Assembly: GCF_004028155.1 (NCBI RefSeq)
Contig: NZ_SBII01000002.1
Location: 410,162-474,161 of the forward strand
DNA from: Flavobacterium cerinum
Lineage (GTDB): Bacteria > Bacteroidota > Bacteroidia > Flavobacteriales > Flavobacteriaceae
Direction: 5' to 3'
DNA length: 64,000 bases
Shown here: in pieces, positions 33,277 through 42,184 of the stretch
Layout: each line of letters starts with the position of its first letter
Numbering within the stretch: the stretch's first letter is position 1
Notes under the pieces: generated by a model
Told to the model about the DNA's origin: nothing
Database searches by the model: none
What the model saw: only the letters and a program-made list of their open reading frames with translations
Translations under genes and position numbers: made by a program

Positions 33277-33767
33277 TCTAAATAAGCGTACTGCTCTTTC
33301 TCATTTAAAATGACCTGGATATTCTCTCCAAGTGATGTAGAAAGGGATAAACCTTTAAAATCAGCTTTAACAGGGTATTGCTTGTGGTTTCGATCAACAA
33401 GTACTGCAGTCTTGAATTTTTTAAGTGGTACTTCAAGAAAATGCTTTACGCCATATATAAGGGTAGTGCCGCTGCTAAGTACATCATCGATTAATACAAG
33501 GCTTTTATTAGCATATTCTTCGGGTTTCAATGAAGTGTATACAGGATATAAAGGCTTGGATTTATTTATTTTTACTTCACATAGTGTTACTTTAATATCA
33601 GATATCCTTTCCAGCTCTGCAGCCAGCTTTTGAGCAAAAAGATAACCATTAGAAGCAATGCCAGCCAGTACTACTTCGCTTTCATCTGGGAAAGTTTCAT
33701 ATATCTGATAAGCAATACGTCTTGTTTTATGGTCTATTTCCTGCTGTGTAAGGATTATATTTTTCAT
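33273..33767 (-). CDS. phosphoribosyltransferase, PyrR-like
   Basis: The 164 residues carry the PRPP-binding signature VLIDDVLSSGTTLIYG and the type I PRTase opening LTQQEIDHKTRRIAYQIYE, which is PyrR-like. GLSLSTSLGENIQVILNE at the C-terminus also fits PyrR. PyrR regulates pyrimidine genes in Firmicutes and has weak UPRTase activity; in Flavobacteria the role is less clear and no pyr operon is nearby. It is convergent with aroK and upstream of the S4 protein gene on the same strand order. Confidence 0.87.
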   Translation of the reverse strand: MKNIILTQQEIDHKTRRIAYQIYETFPDESEVVLAGIASNGYLFAQKLAAELERISDIKVTLCEVKINKSKPLYPVYTSLKPEEYANKSLVLIDDVLSSGTTLIYGVKHFLEVPLKKFKTAVLVDRNHKQYPVKADFKGLSLSTSLGENIQVILNEKEQYAYLD

Positions 33768-33825
33768 TATGCGGTATTATATTATTTTGTTCAAAGATAA
33801 AAAAAGAGTTGTTTGCGTGCGGGTT

Positions 33826-34218
33826 TTATTCGGTATCCTTATTGTCTTCCTCAATATCCAGTCCGTAATCATCAAGGTCACGGCGGTCTTTTTTAGTAGG
33901 TCGTCCTGTGCCGGTAGTGCGGTAATGGGCCTTAGAAAGTTTAAGCAGTTCTAAATGTTCAAAAGACTCCTGCGGTGTTTCATCTTTACGATAAATATCT
34001 ACAAGCTTAGGACCCACACGGTTTGCAGGAATATCTAAAACAGTAATCATATACTTAATCTGATCACGGCGCACAGTTATCTTATCTGTTGGAAAAACTT
34101 CACGTGATGGTTTTGCCTGTTGACCGTTTACGGTAATGTGTCCTTTTTGGCATGCCTGTGTGGCAATGCTGCGGGTTTTATAGTAGCGTACGCACCATAA
34201 ATATTTGTCAATCCTCAT
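33826..34218 (-). CDS. S4-domain RNA-binding protein, Hsp15-like
   Basis: The 130-residue protein begins MRIDKYLWCVRYYKTRSIA, the start of an S4 domain of the Hsp15/HslR type, followed by KGHITVNGQQAKPSREV. The C-terminal part is charged and ends in an Asp/Glu tail (GLDIEEDNKDTE). Hsp15 binds 50S subunits carrying stalled nascent chains so that they can be recycled. It lies upstream of the PRTase gene on the minus strand with a gap of 58 bases. Confidence 0.88.
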   Translation of the reverse strand: MRIDKYLWCVRYYKTRSIATQACQKGHITVNGQQAKPSREVFPTDKITVRRDQIKYMITVLDIPANRVGPKLVDIYRKDETPQESFEHLELLKLSKAHYRTTGTGRPTKKDRRDLDDYGLDIEEDNKDTE

Positions 34219-34298
34219 ACTAATTCTTAAAAATCGTTGTTATTACCAATACAAAAATAAATGAAAATTGTATCTTGCGCCCATTAAATAAAATTAAA

Positions 34299-35258
34299 AT
34301 GAATAGATTTTTAAAGGTTTTTGGCCTTCTTTCAATAATAGTGTTTTTTGCTTCATGTAAAAACGACGATGATGTTAAGGTTGTGCCGCCTAGGGACTAT
34401 GGAATTCAATATTCTTCAGAGAAAGATACAATAGAGAAATATCTTAAAAATAATTATATTACAGTTGATCCAGTTACCATGGATGCTACATTTGGTCAAT
34501 TGCCGGCAGATGGTTCTAAGACTTCAATATGGGATCAGACTGAATATCCATTAAAAAATAAAAAAGTTTTAGTTAAAAACGAAAAAGATGCCAGTAAAAA
34601 TGTAGAATATACATTGTATTATATTTCTTTTCGTGAAGGTGTAAACAAAAGGCCTACAAGAGCAGATAATATTATTGTTTCTTTAAGAGGTTTGCTGTTA
34701 AATGGTACTCAGTTTGAGTATCAGCCTTTTCCTGATGAATCTAATTCATTAACGGCTTATGTGGTAAAAGGCTTCCCGGAGTTAATGCCTTTGTTTAAAT
34801 CGGGTACTTTTACAGATGTTCCCGGTGAGCCTGTTGAGTTTGCTGATTTTGGTGCCGGTGTTATGTTTGTGCCATCAGGACTTGCTTACTACAATAAGCC
34901 GCCTAGTAATTTAGTACCTGCTTATGCTACCATGATATTTACATTTAAGTTATATGATGTAACGTATACAGACATTGATGGCGATGGTATACTTAATAAA
35001 GATGAAACTATTGAGGGAGTAGATCTTCAGGATTATGATACTGATGGTGATGGAACTCCAAACTATTTAGATACAGATGATGATGGTGATGGATACCTTA
35101 CAAGAACTGAAATTACTATGCCTAATACAGGTGTAGGTTCTAATCCTCCGGTACCGGCAGTGTTATATGAATTTGCTAATATACCTATTTGTTCGGTTGG
35201 TGGTTTACCATTGCATTTAGACAAAGGCTGTTTTCCTGCGCCGAAATCCAATAAATAA
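34299..35258 (+). CDS. FKBP-type peptidyl-prolyl isomerase lipoprotein with Asp-rich calcium-binding-like repeats
   Basis: I start at ATG 34299 rather than TTG 34275, because it gives the clean lipoprotein signal MNRFLKVFGLLSIIVFFASC and a TATCTTGC promoter-like box lies just upstream. After an N-terminal region, an FKBP domain (about residues 110-235) reads NIIVSLRGLLLNGTQFEY, GFPELMPLF, FADFGAGVMFVPSGLAYY and ATMIFTFKLYDV. Then come DIDGDGILNKDE, DYDTDGDGTPNYLDTDDDGDGY: thrombospondin-type-3/EF-hand-like Asp loops. It probably catalyses proline isomerisation at the outer membrane or cell surface with Ca2+-dependent stability. A terminator follows. Confidence 0.87.
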   Translation: MNRFLKVFGLLSIIVFFASCKNDDDVKVVPPRDYGIQYSSEKDTIEKYLKNNYITVDPVTMDATFGQLPADGSKTSIWDQTEYPLKNKKVLVKNEKDASKNVEYTLYYISFREGVNKRPTRADNIIVSLRGLLLNGTQFEYQPFPDESNSLTAYVVKGFPELMPLFKSGTFTDVPGEPVEFADFGAGVMFVPSGLAYYNKPPSNLVPAYATMIFTFKLYDVTYTDIDGDGILNKDETIEGVDLQDYDTDGDGTPNYLDTDDDGDGYLTRTEITMPNTGVGSNPPVPAVLYEFANIPICSVGGLPLHLDKGCFPAPKSNK

Positions 35259-35273
35259 AATAGTTTAAACATA

Positions 35274-35304
35274 AAAGATCCCAATCGTAAGATTGGGATT
35301 TTTG
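35274..35304. terminator. bidirectional terminator after the FKBP gene
   Basis: ATCCCAATC, a four-base loop and GATTGGGAT form a nine-base stem with T-rich flanks, between convergent genes. Confidence 0.85.
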
Positions 35305-35319
35305 TTTTTTAAGCCATTG

Positions 35320-35775
35320 TTATGGAGTATAATTTGTCCATGGTGTTTGTGTTGTGCAAACCGGAATTTGGTCGTCCACACTAAGCTTATAGCCTTTTAC
35401 AACGATTCTCCAGTCAAAGCACGTACCGGAAAGTTGATGAAGCGCATGTGAGTTTGTGTTGAATAGATCAATAGGGTAAGTTTCTATTAATTGAGGCGTA
35501 CCGCCAAGACAATTAATATTAGTAACTTCTATTTGGGATTCATAGAATCGGGAAGGATTTTGCTCCAGATTTTTGTTCCAGGTAATAAAAAGTCTTCTCT
35601 TAGCGCCTATGGCGGTAGCATTAATGCCATTTTCGCCAGATATTGGTACGCATAGCGATTTAGGTGTTGCATCTTTAGAAGAAGCTTCTGTTTTGGTTAC
35701 CGTGTTTTCAGGATCTGTAGAACAGCTTAAAAGTAGCGCGGGTATAAAAAGCGCCGATAATAATAATTTACGCAT
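35320..35775 (-). CDS. hypothetical lipoprotein
   Basis: The 151-residue protein has a lipoprotein signal ending ALLLSC (Cys18), a Thr/Ser/Lys-rich linker, and a compact domain with ITWNKN, SQIEVTNINCLGG, HALHQLSGTCFDWRIVVKGY and VCTTQTPW. Its fourfold Cys pattern (C-L-G, C-F-D, C-T-T and one in LCVPI) could form disulphides in the periplasm. I do not recognise the family. Confidence 0.65.
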   Translation of the reverse strand: MRKLLLSALFIPALLLSCSTDPENTVTKTEASSKDATPKSLCVPISGENGINATAIGAKRRLFITWNKNLEQNPSRFYESQIEVTNINCLGGTPQLIETYPIDLFNTNSHALHQLSGTCFDWRIVVKGYKLSVDDQIPVCTTQTPWTNYTP

Positions 35776-35940
35776 AATTAATAAAATTTAATGGTTGATG
35801 CCCCAAAATACTTATTTGATTAATTATGAGTCTGTTAAAATCGACTAACGATACTCTTATTTCGACAAAATGTAGTATAAGTACTATGATTATGATTTTT
35901 TTAAGATTTTGTTTTATGGTTGTGAATTTTAAATAAACAA

Positions 35941-35968
35941 AAAAATCCCGCTCATTGAGCGGGATTTC
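35941..35968 (-). terminator. terminator of the transketolase operon
   Basis: AAATCCCGCTC, a three-base loop and GAGCGGGATTT, 22 bases past the stop of the C-terminal transketolase half on the minus strand. Confidence 0.9.
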
Positions 35969-35989
35969 TTAGATATATAAAAGAAAGGA

Positions 35990-36946
35990 TTATTTTCTTT
36001 TTACAACTTTCTCAACAGCTTCTACAATAGCCTGGTTGTTAAGTTTGTATTTGTCCATTAATTGAGCCGGAGTTCCAGATTCTCCAAAGCTGTCGTTTAC
36101 TGCTACAAACTCCTGTGGTGCAGGTGTGTTTAAAGCAAGTACACGAGCAATACTTTCTCCAAGTCCGCCCAAAATGTTATGCTCTTCAGCAGTAACAATA
36201 CATCCTGTTTTACCAACTGATTTAAGGATAGCCTCTTCATCAAGTGGTTTTATAGTGTGTATGTTTATAACCTCTGCAGAGATACCTTTAGCCTCTAGTG
36301 CTTCTGCAGCAACTAAAGCTTCCCATACAAGGTGGCCTGTAGCAACAATAGTTACATCTGTACCTTCGCTAAGAAGCGCTGCTTTACCAATAACAAAATC
36401 CTCACCGTTTTCGGCAGTGAAGTTTGGAACAGACGGACGTCCGAAACGTAAGTAAACCGGTCCGTGGTGTTTTGCAATAGCAATTGTAGCTGCTTTTGTC
36501 TGGTTATAATCACAAGTGTTGATTACTGTCATGCCCGGAAGCATTTTCATCAAACCTATATCTTCTAATATCTGGTGTGTTGCGCCATCTTCACCAAGTG
36601 TAAGACCTGCGTGAGAAGCACATATTTTTACGTTCTTGTCTGAATAAGCAACGGATTGACGGATTTGATCATAAACCCTTCCTGTAGAAAAGTTAGCAAA
36701 TGTTCCTGTAAAAGGAATTTTACCACCAATAGTCATACCGGCAGCCATACCAATCATGTTAGCTTCAGCAATACCTACCTGAAAGAAACGCTCAGGGTGG
36801 TTAGCTTTAAAATCCTCCATTTTAAGTGACCCGATAAGGTCGGCACAAAGTGCAACCACATTTTCGTTAGTCTTGCCCAGTTCGGTTAATCCGGCTCCAA
36901 AACCAGAACGTGTATCTTTATTACCTGTATTTGTGTATTTTTTCAT
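35990..36946 (-). CDS. transketolase, C-terminal subunit
   Basis: The 318 residues hold the pyrimidine-binding and C-terminal domains of a split transketolase. It begins KYTNTGNKDTRSGFGAGL; AEANMIGMAAGM holds the catalytic Glu that activates thiamine diphosphate; SHAGLTLGEDGATHQ, PVYLRFGRPS and IVTAEEHNILGGLG follow. It acts with the N-terminal half encoded upstream in the same operon, 105 bases away, in the non-oxidative pentose phosphate pathway. The split form is common in Bacteroidetes and archaea. Confidence 0.95.
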   Translation of the reverse strand: MKKYTNTGNKDTRSGFGAGLTELGKTNENVVALCADLIGSLKMEDFKANHPERFFQVGIAEANMIGMAAGMTIGGKIPFTGTFANFSTGRVYDQIRQSVAYSDKNVKICASHAGLTLGEDGATHQILEDIGLMKMLPGMTVINTCDYNQTKAATIAIAKHHGPVYLRFGRPSVPNFTAENGEDFVIGKAALLSEGTDVTIVATGHLVWEALVAAEALEAKGISAEVINIHTIKPLDEEAILKSVGKTGCIVTAEEHNILGGLGESIARVLALNTPAPQEFVAVNDSFGESGTPAQLMDKYKLNNQAIVEAVEKVVKRK

Positions 36947-37051
36947 GTCTTTTTAAATAGTATTGAGATGTTAGTATTGAGTATTGAGATGGCCGAAGCA
37001 GTCTATTGTCTAAAATCTATTATCTCAATTCTCATGTCTATTATCTAAAAA
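36947..37051. repeat. short degenerate AT-rich repeats between transketolase halves
   Basis: Within 105 bases the plus strand shows AGTATTGAGAT, GTTAGTATTGAGTATTGAGAT, and then TCTATTGTC, TCTATTATCTC and TCTATTATC with TCTAAAA spacers. On the minus strand this reads as tandem ATAATAGA/TTAGACAATAGA units. It looks like slippage-derived spacer repeats. Confidence 0.55.
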
Positions 37052-37900
37052 TTAATAATCGCCAAGGGTTACTGCATTTTGAGCAAATGCTTTTTCAAGC
37101 TGCTCATCGTTTGGCGCTTTACCATGCCAAGCGTGCGTGTTCATCATGAAGTCTACACCATTACCCATTTCGGTATACAATAGTACGCAAACTGGTTTTC
37201 CTTTACCCGTTCTTGTTTTACCTTCAGTCATACCGGCAATGATAGCCTCTATATTGTTACCTTCTTTGATCTCTAACACGTCCCATCCAAAAGCTTCAAA
37301 TTTTGCTTTTAGGCTTCCCATGTTCAATACTTCGTCAGTAGGGCCGTCAATTTGTTTACCATTAACGTCGATAGTCGCAATGTAGTTATCTACTTTGTAA
37401 GCCGATGCATACATCATTGCTTCCCAGTTTTGTCCTTCCTGTAATTCACCATCACCATGAAGGCTGTATACAAGATGTTTGTCACCGTTAAGTTTTTTAG
37501 TTTGAGCAGCGCCAATGGCTACGCTCATTCCCTGGCCTAGTGATCCTGAAGCCATACGTATACCAGGTAAACCTTCGTGTGTTGTTGGGTGTCCCTGAAG
37601 TCTTGAGTTAAGAAGACGGAAAGTAGCAAGTTCAGCTACCGGAAAGTAACCGCTGCGAGCTAAAACGCTGTAAAATACAGGAGAAATGTGGCCGTTAGAA
37701 AGGAAAAACAAATCTTCGTTAATTCCATCCATGTCAAAACCTTCCTTGCGATCCATTAAAACCTGGTAAAGGGCTACTAAAAATTCTGTACAGCCAAGTG
37801 ATCCACCTGGGTGACCTGAATTTACAGCATGCACCATACGAAGGATATCCCTTCTTACCTGAGTCGTTAAGTCATTTAGTTGTTGTGTGTTAGGCTTCAT
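37052..37900 (-). CDS. transketolase, N-terminal subunit
   Basis: The 282 residues form the thiamine-diphosphate pyrophosphate-binding domain: MVHAVNSGHPGGSLGCTEF, HISPVFYSVLARSGYFP, HGDGELQEGQNWEA (Mg2+/ThDP GDG motif) and TIDVNGKQIDGPTDEV. It pairs with the C-terminal half downstream to form one transketolase. A promoter sits 25 bases before the ATG. The two halves together equal a normal transketolase of about 600 residues. Confidence 0.95.
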   Translation of the reverse strand: MKPNTQQLNDLTTQVRRDILRMVHAVNSGHPGGSLGCTEFLVALYQVLMDRKEGFDMDGINEDLFFLSNGHISPVFYSVLARSGYFPVAELATFRLLNSRLQGHPTTHEGLPGIRMASGSLGQGMSVAIGAAQTKKLNGDKHLVYSLHGDGELQEGQNWEAMMYASAYKVDNYIATIDVNGKQIDGPTDEVLNMGSLKAKFEAFGWDVLEIKEGNNIEAIIAGMTEGKTRTGKGKPVCVLLYTEMGNGVDFMMNTHAWHGKAPNDEQLEKAFAQNAVTLGDY

Positions 37901-37925
37901 TTTGTATGTTAAAGTTAAACTGGTG

Positions 37926-37956
37926 CAAAAGTAATTGTTATTTTCACGACTGGCAA
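37926..37956 (-). promoter_or_regulatory. promoter of the transketolase operon
   Basis: On the minus strand TTG (37956-37954) and TACTTTTG (37933-37926) are 20 bases apart, an exact fit, followed by CACC as at other strong promoters in the window. Confidence 0.75.
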
Positions 37957-38380
37957 ATTAATTTAGGCATCAAAAATCAAATGGCAGATGCTTTGTGAAT
38001 TGAAGCTAAATGGCTGTTATTGCATTGATAAAGTGATTCGGTAAGTGGCTAATTGTCATGGTTCTCTATTTTCAAATACGGCATTGCAAAGTTCGGGACA
38101 TTTTTTTGAAATTTTACGGTAACCGTTCTTGCACTAAAATGGTATGGCTTTTACAAAAAACCGAATTGCCGTTTTTTAAATATTTCAATTTCAATTTTAA
38201 ATTCAAATACAACTTCATTTACAGTGTTTGCTTTAACTTTTGCTTTGGCAAATATTAAAGCAAATTGTTAGCTAAAATTGTTTTTTGATAGTAAAATAAT
38301 GATTTTATTCCACAGCTTAAAAACAAAAAGAGGAACATTAAAAACATTTGAGAAGCCTTTTGTTTATTGAGACTATGTAA
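37957..38380. other. non-coding gap
   Basis: This is 424 bases between the transketolase promoter and a terminator. A 66-codon open frame on the plus strand (38058-38258) is rich in Phe, Lys, Tyr and Asn and looks like chance in AT-rich DNA. I recognise nothing else. Confidence 0.5.
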
Positions 38381-38420
38381 AAAAACAGCCCCGATATGGT
38401 AAAACATATCGGGGCTGAAA
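38381..38420 (-). terminator. terminator of the 38.4 kb serine hydrolase gene
   Basis: CAGCCCCGATATG and CATATCGGGGCTG form a 13-base perfect stem around a seven-base loop; on the minus strand it is followed by TTTTTTT. Confidence 0.93.
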
Positions 38421-38439
38421 TATTGTTATAGTAAATGTG

Positions 38440-39762
38440 TTATTTTCCTTTTGTAAAAGTAAAAACACCACCACCTTGTTTTAATACCATTTGATTTTGC
38501 TCGGGTTTAAACTCAAGCAATATACCCGCCATTTCGAAAGCAAATTTATCTTTTGCAGTTCCATCAAGGGGAAATGCCGACTGACCTGTAGCTTGTGCCA
38601 TTAGTGTAGTTCCGTCTTTTGTAATGGCAATAGCTAAAGGTATCTGTGCAGAAGTATAGTTGCCTACATATTTATCTAAGTCTGCACTGCTGTTTGTAAA
38701 AGTTTTAAAGTCAGGAATCTCAAAAGGTTTGTTATTCACCCAGCTTAGTACAGCAATAGCGACGTCATTATTTTTTGAACCGCCGGCATTAGATGTTAAT
38801 GCAAAAGTAATTTTGTCTTCGGGGAAATAAGAAAGCAAAGATGTAAAACCATCAATACCACCTGAATGTCCAAATCCGGTTTTACTATCAAAAGGGAATT
38901 TAAATAATCCCATTCCGTAATTGTCTTTTATCGTTTTCATTTGATCCAAACTGGCCATCGAAATGATCTTTCCTGAAAATAGAGCTTCAATAAATCGTGA
39001 CAAGTCATTAGGAGTAGAGACTATTCCGCCTGCTCCCATAGGGATAGAAATGTCGGTTTCAGGTTCTTTCTCCTTAGTGTCATTCGTTGCATATGAGTTA
39101 GCTTCGTTGTTTGCCGGATTGATTTTACCACCAAAATAGGTGTTTTTTAAACCCAGTGGCTTTACAATGTTTTGATCCACAATTTCTTTGTAAGGTTTCT
39201 TGTATGCTTTTTCTAAAATGTAGCTTAACAGAACATAATTAGAATTGCTATAATCTGCTTTACTGTCTGGTTCAAACTCGCTGGCAGGTTTAGCAATGAT
39301 AGCAACCATTTCTGCCTGCGTTTTAGCATTCGTCATCCATGTTGTATATTCAGGATCGTTAGTAAAGTTGTGAATACCGCTGCGGTGGTTTAGCAAATTA
39401 GAAATTGTTATTTTAGATGCATTAGGAACCGTAGGGAAATAAGCAGCTAAATTATCTGTCAGTTTTAATTTTTTATCTTCAATCGCCTTAAAAATAAGTG
39501 TTGAAGTAAAGGTTTTAGAAATGGAACCGATCCTGAATTTCGTATTATCATTGATCTTTTTATTTGTAGCAGCATCTGCGAAGCCTACAGATCTTGAATA
39601 AATTGTTTTTCCGTCTTTTGATACAGAAACACTTCCGCTAAATTTATGGTTGGTTTCAAGAGCATTAAAATATTCATCCAGTTTTGCTTTGTCCTGAGCG
39701 TGTATAACACCTGGCAGCGTTATAAGGGAAAGGAACAGTAATGAGAAAATTTTGTTTTTCAT
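38440..39762 (-). CDS. secreted serine hydrolase, class C beta-lactamase fold
   Basis: The 440-residue protein has a signal peptide ending GVIHAQ. S80-I-S-K83 (RIGSISKTFTS) is the nucleophile motif, YSNSNYVLLSYILEK holds the second motif YSN, and GFGHSGGIDGF the third motif HSG. The C-terminal 90 residues form a beta-rich extension (YVGNYTSAQIPLAIAITKDGTTLMAQ, QNQMVLKQGGGVFTF) common in D-alanyl-D-alanine peptidase-like and esterase-like members. It is likely a periplasmic peptidase or esterase. It is isolated, with a strong terminator. Confidence 0.9.
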   Translation of the reverse strand: MKNKIFSLLFLSLITLPGVIHAQDKAKLDEYFNALETNHKFSGSVSVSKDGKTIYSRSVGFADAATNKKINDNTKFRIGSISKTFTSTLIFKAIEDKKLKLTDNLAAYFPTVPNASKITISNLLNHRSGIHNFTNDPEYTTWMTNAKTQAEMVAIIAKPASEFEPDSKADYSNSNYVLLSYILEKAYKKPYKEIVDQNIVKPLGLKNTYFGGKINPANNEANSYATNDTKEKEPETDISIPMGAGGIVSTPNDLSRFIEALFSGKIISMASLDQMKTIKDNYGMGLFKFPFDSKTGFGHSGGIDGFTSLLSYFPEDKITFALTSNAGGSKNNDVAIAVLSWVNNKPFEIPDFKTFTNSSADLDKYVGNYTSAQIPLAIAITKDGTTLMAQATGQSAFPLDGTAKDKFAFEMAGILLEFKPEQNQMVLKQGGGVFTFTKGK

Positions 39763-39955
39763 AAAGTTTATGTTGGTTATAGGGTATATGACGTTAAGAT
39801 ATTGATTTTTGTTACAGGAAATGTGGAAATAAATTAACAGGTGCTTTCTGGTTTGTGTAAAAGAAAATCAAATTAACAGGTAACTTTAAATTAAATCACA
39901 AATCGTAAAACTAAAATTATAAATGGATTATCTTTGCACGCTGTAAAAGAGACCT

Positions 39956-41086
39956 ATGAAATTTGATTTACTTACAAAAGACCCGCAGTCCAAAGCGAGA
40001 GCGGGTAGCATTACTACTGATCACGGAGTTATAGAAACACCTATCTTTATGCCTGTGGGCACTGTAGGAACGGTTAAGGGCGTGCACCAGCGTGAGCTTA
40101 AAGACGACATTAACCCGGATATTATATTAGGAAATACCTACCATTTATACCTTCGCCCGCAAACAGAGATTCTGGAAAAGGCAGGAGGATTACATAAATT
40201 TATGAACTGGGACCGCCCAATCCTTACGGATAGTGGAGGATATCAGGTATATTCTCTTTCGGCAAACCGAAAGATCAAGGAAGAAGGGGTAAAGTTCAAA
40301 TCGCATATCGACGGGTCGTACCATTTCTTTTCTCCCGAAAGCGTTATGGAAATTCAGCGTACCATTGGTGCCGATATTATCATGGCTTTTGATGAATGTA
40401 CACCTTACCCATGCGATTACCGTTATGCAAAGCGTTCTATGCACATGACGCACCGCTGGTTAGACAGATGTATTACACATCTTGATAAACTGCCGTACAA
40501 GTATGGATATTCCCAGGCATTCTTTCCTATCGTTCAGGGAAGTACTTATACTGATCTAAGACAACAATCTGCCGAATATATTGCTAATGCAGGAGCTGTA
40601 GGTAACGCTATTGGCGGACTGTCTGTAGGTGAACCTGCCGAAGAAATGTATGCAATGACCGATGTGGTTTGCAGTATACTTCCGGAAGATAAACCGCGTT
40701 ATTTAATGGGAGTTGGTACGCCTATAAACATTCTTGAAAATATCGCTCTTGGTGTAGATATGTTCGACTGTGTTATGCCTACCCGTAATGCCCGTAACGG
40801 AATGCTGTTTACAGCTCACGGTACTATAAATATCAAGAACAAAAAGTGGGAAGATGATTTTTCTCCAATTGACGAGATGGGTATTACTTATGTTGATACT
40901 GAATATACAAAAGCCTATTTAAGACACTTATTTGCAGCAAATGAGTACCTTGGTAAACAAATTGCAACGATACACAACCTAGGTTTTTACATGTGGTTGG
41001 TTCGTGAAGCGAGAAAGCATATCTTAGCTGGAGATTTCCGTCAATGGAAAGATATGATGGTAGTACAAATGAACCAAAGACTATAA
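39956..41086 (+). CDS. tgt: queuine tRNA-guanine transglycosylase
   Basis: The 376-residue protein contains ARAGSITTDHGVIETPIFMPVGT, LGNTYHLYLRP, LTDSGGYQVYSLS with the catalytic Asp and substrate site, IGGLSVGEP and GVDMFDCVMPTRNARNG. It exchanges G34 for a queuine precursor in tRNAs with GUN anticodons. The zinc ligands at the C-terminus of typical TGTs (CxCxxC) are not evident, and the family members in Bacteroidetes vary here. A TATCTTTG -7 box at 39929-39936 lies 20 bases upstream. lptF follows 21 bases later. Confidence 0.94.
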   Translation: MKFDLLTKDPQSKARAGSITTDHGVIETPIFMPVGTVGTVKGVHQRELKDDINPDIILGNTYHLYLRPQTEILEKAGGLHKFMNWDRPILTDSGGYQVYSLSANRKIKEEGVKFKSHIDGSYHFFSPESVMEIQRTIGADIIMAFDECTPYPCDYRYAKRSMHMTHRWLDRCITHLDKLPYKYGYSQAFFPIVQGSTYTDLRQQSAEYIANAGAVGNAIGGLSVGEPAEEMYAMTDVVCSILPEDKPRYLMGVGTPINILENIALGVDMFDCVMPTRNARNGMLFTAHGTINIKNKKWEDDFSPIDEMGITYVDTEYTKAYLRHLFAANEYLGKQIATIHNLGFYMWLVREARKHILAGDFRQWKDMMVVQMNQRL

Positions 41087-41107
41087 ATTATTTAAGATAG
41101 AGGTCCC

Positions 41108-42184
41108 TTGAAGATAATTGACTGGTACATTCTTAAAAGATACTTAGCAACATTTTTTGTAATGCTGCTGCTATTTATACCTATCGGTATAGTTATCGAC
41201 GTATCTGAAAAAATAAACAAGATCCTTGCTAACAAAGTTCCCTTTCTTCAGGTAGCAAAGTACTATGGCGATTTTACGATCTATTTTGCCAATATGCTTT
41301 TTCCTATATTCCTGTTTTTATCGGTAATATGGTTTACATCAAAACTGGCAAATAATACAGAGATCATTGCTATACTTGGTTCGGGTATTTCTTATATGCG
41401 TTTTTTAAGGCCGTATATAGTTGGTGCCACGTTTATCTCAATATTAGCATTGCTAATGGGATTTTTCTTTGTTCCAAGGGCAAGTAAAGGTTTTAATGAC
41501 TTTAGGTATCAGTACTTAAAGAATAATCCTGAATCGAGGCAAAGCTCAGATGTATACAAGCAAATTAGTGATAACGATTACATTTATGTAAGTAGTTTTA
41601 ACTACCTCGATAAAGTAGGGTATAACTTCAATCTCGAAAACTTTAAAGATAACAAGCTGGTTTATAAGATAAGTGCAGGTTCTATTAAATGGAACGCTGC
41701 CGATAGTACATATACGCTGGTAGGTTACAACAAAAGAACGATCGGCCTTATGGGCGATGAGCTTGAATCTGCGCAGGAAAAGAAATTTAAATTCAACTTT
41801 GAACCTGATGATCTTACGCCTGTTGTATACATTGCCGAGACCATGACACTTGGTGAGCTAAATCGTTTTATTGAGAAAGAAAAACAACGCGGATCGGGTA
41901 ATATAAATGCCTATCTGGTAGTGAAATATAAAAAGTACAGTATACCAATATCTGCGTTTGTATTAACTATTATTGCAGTAGCAGTATCGTCGATGAAGCG
42001 AAGAGGAGGTATGGGTATTAACCTTGCTATGGGTATTGGCCTTGCCTTTACTTTTATCTTTTTCGATAAAGTTTTTGGTACACTTGCCGAAGCATCTACT
42101 ATGTCGCCATTAATTGCGGTATGGTTCCCTAATGTAACATTTGGCATACTCGCCATATACCTTCTACGCAATGCAAGGCGATAA
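41108..42184 (+). CDS. LptF/LptG family permease
   Basis: The 358-residue protein starts at TTG 41108 (KIIDWYILKRYLATFF). It has three N-terminal transmembrane helices, a periplasmic beta-jellyroll domain (about 130-260) and three C-terminal helices (KYSIPISAFVLTIIAVAVSSMKRRGGMGINLAMGIGLAF). These permeases are the membrane part of the LptB2FG ABC exporter that extracts lipopolysaccharide from the inner membrane. It lies between tgt and the EamA transporter, with a 14-base overlap to the latter. Confidence 0.93.
   Translation: MKIIDWYILKRYLATFFVMLLLFIPIGIVIDVSEKINKILANKVPFLQVAKYYGDFTIYFANMLFPIFLFLSVIWFTSKLANNTEIIAILGSGISYMRFLRPYIVGATFISILALLMGFFFVPRASKGFNDFRYQYLKNNPESRQSSDVYKQISDNDYIYVSSFNYLDKVGYNFNLENFKDNKLVYKISAGSIKWNAADSTYTLVGYNKRTIGLMGDELESAQEKKFKFNFEPDDLTPVVYIAETMTLGELNRFIEKEKQRGSGNINAYLVVKYKKYSIPISAFVLTIIAVAVSSMKRRGGMGINLAMGIGLAFTFIFFDKVFGTLAEASTMSPLIAVWFPNVTFGILAIYLLRNARR

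Noticed and set aside
38058..38258. 66-codon open frame
   Set aside because: Composition (Phe, Lys, Asn, Tyr, Cys) is what AT-rich random sequence gives and it contains no recognisable domain.
5842..39762. True beta-lactamase resistance genes
   Set aside because: The four hydrolases share only the fold and SxxK; their second and third motifs fit esterase, amidase or peptidase members better.
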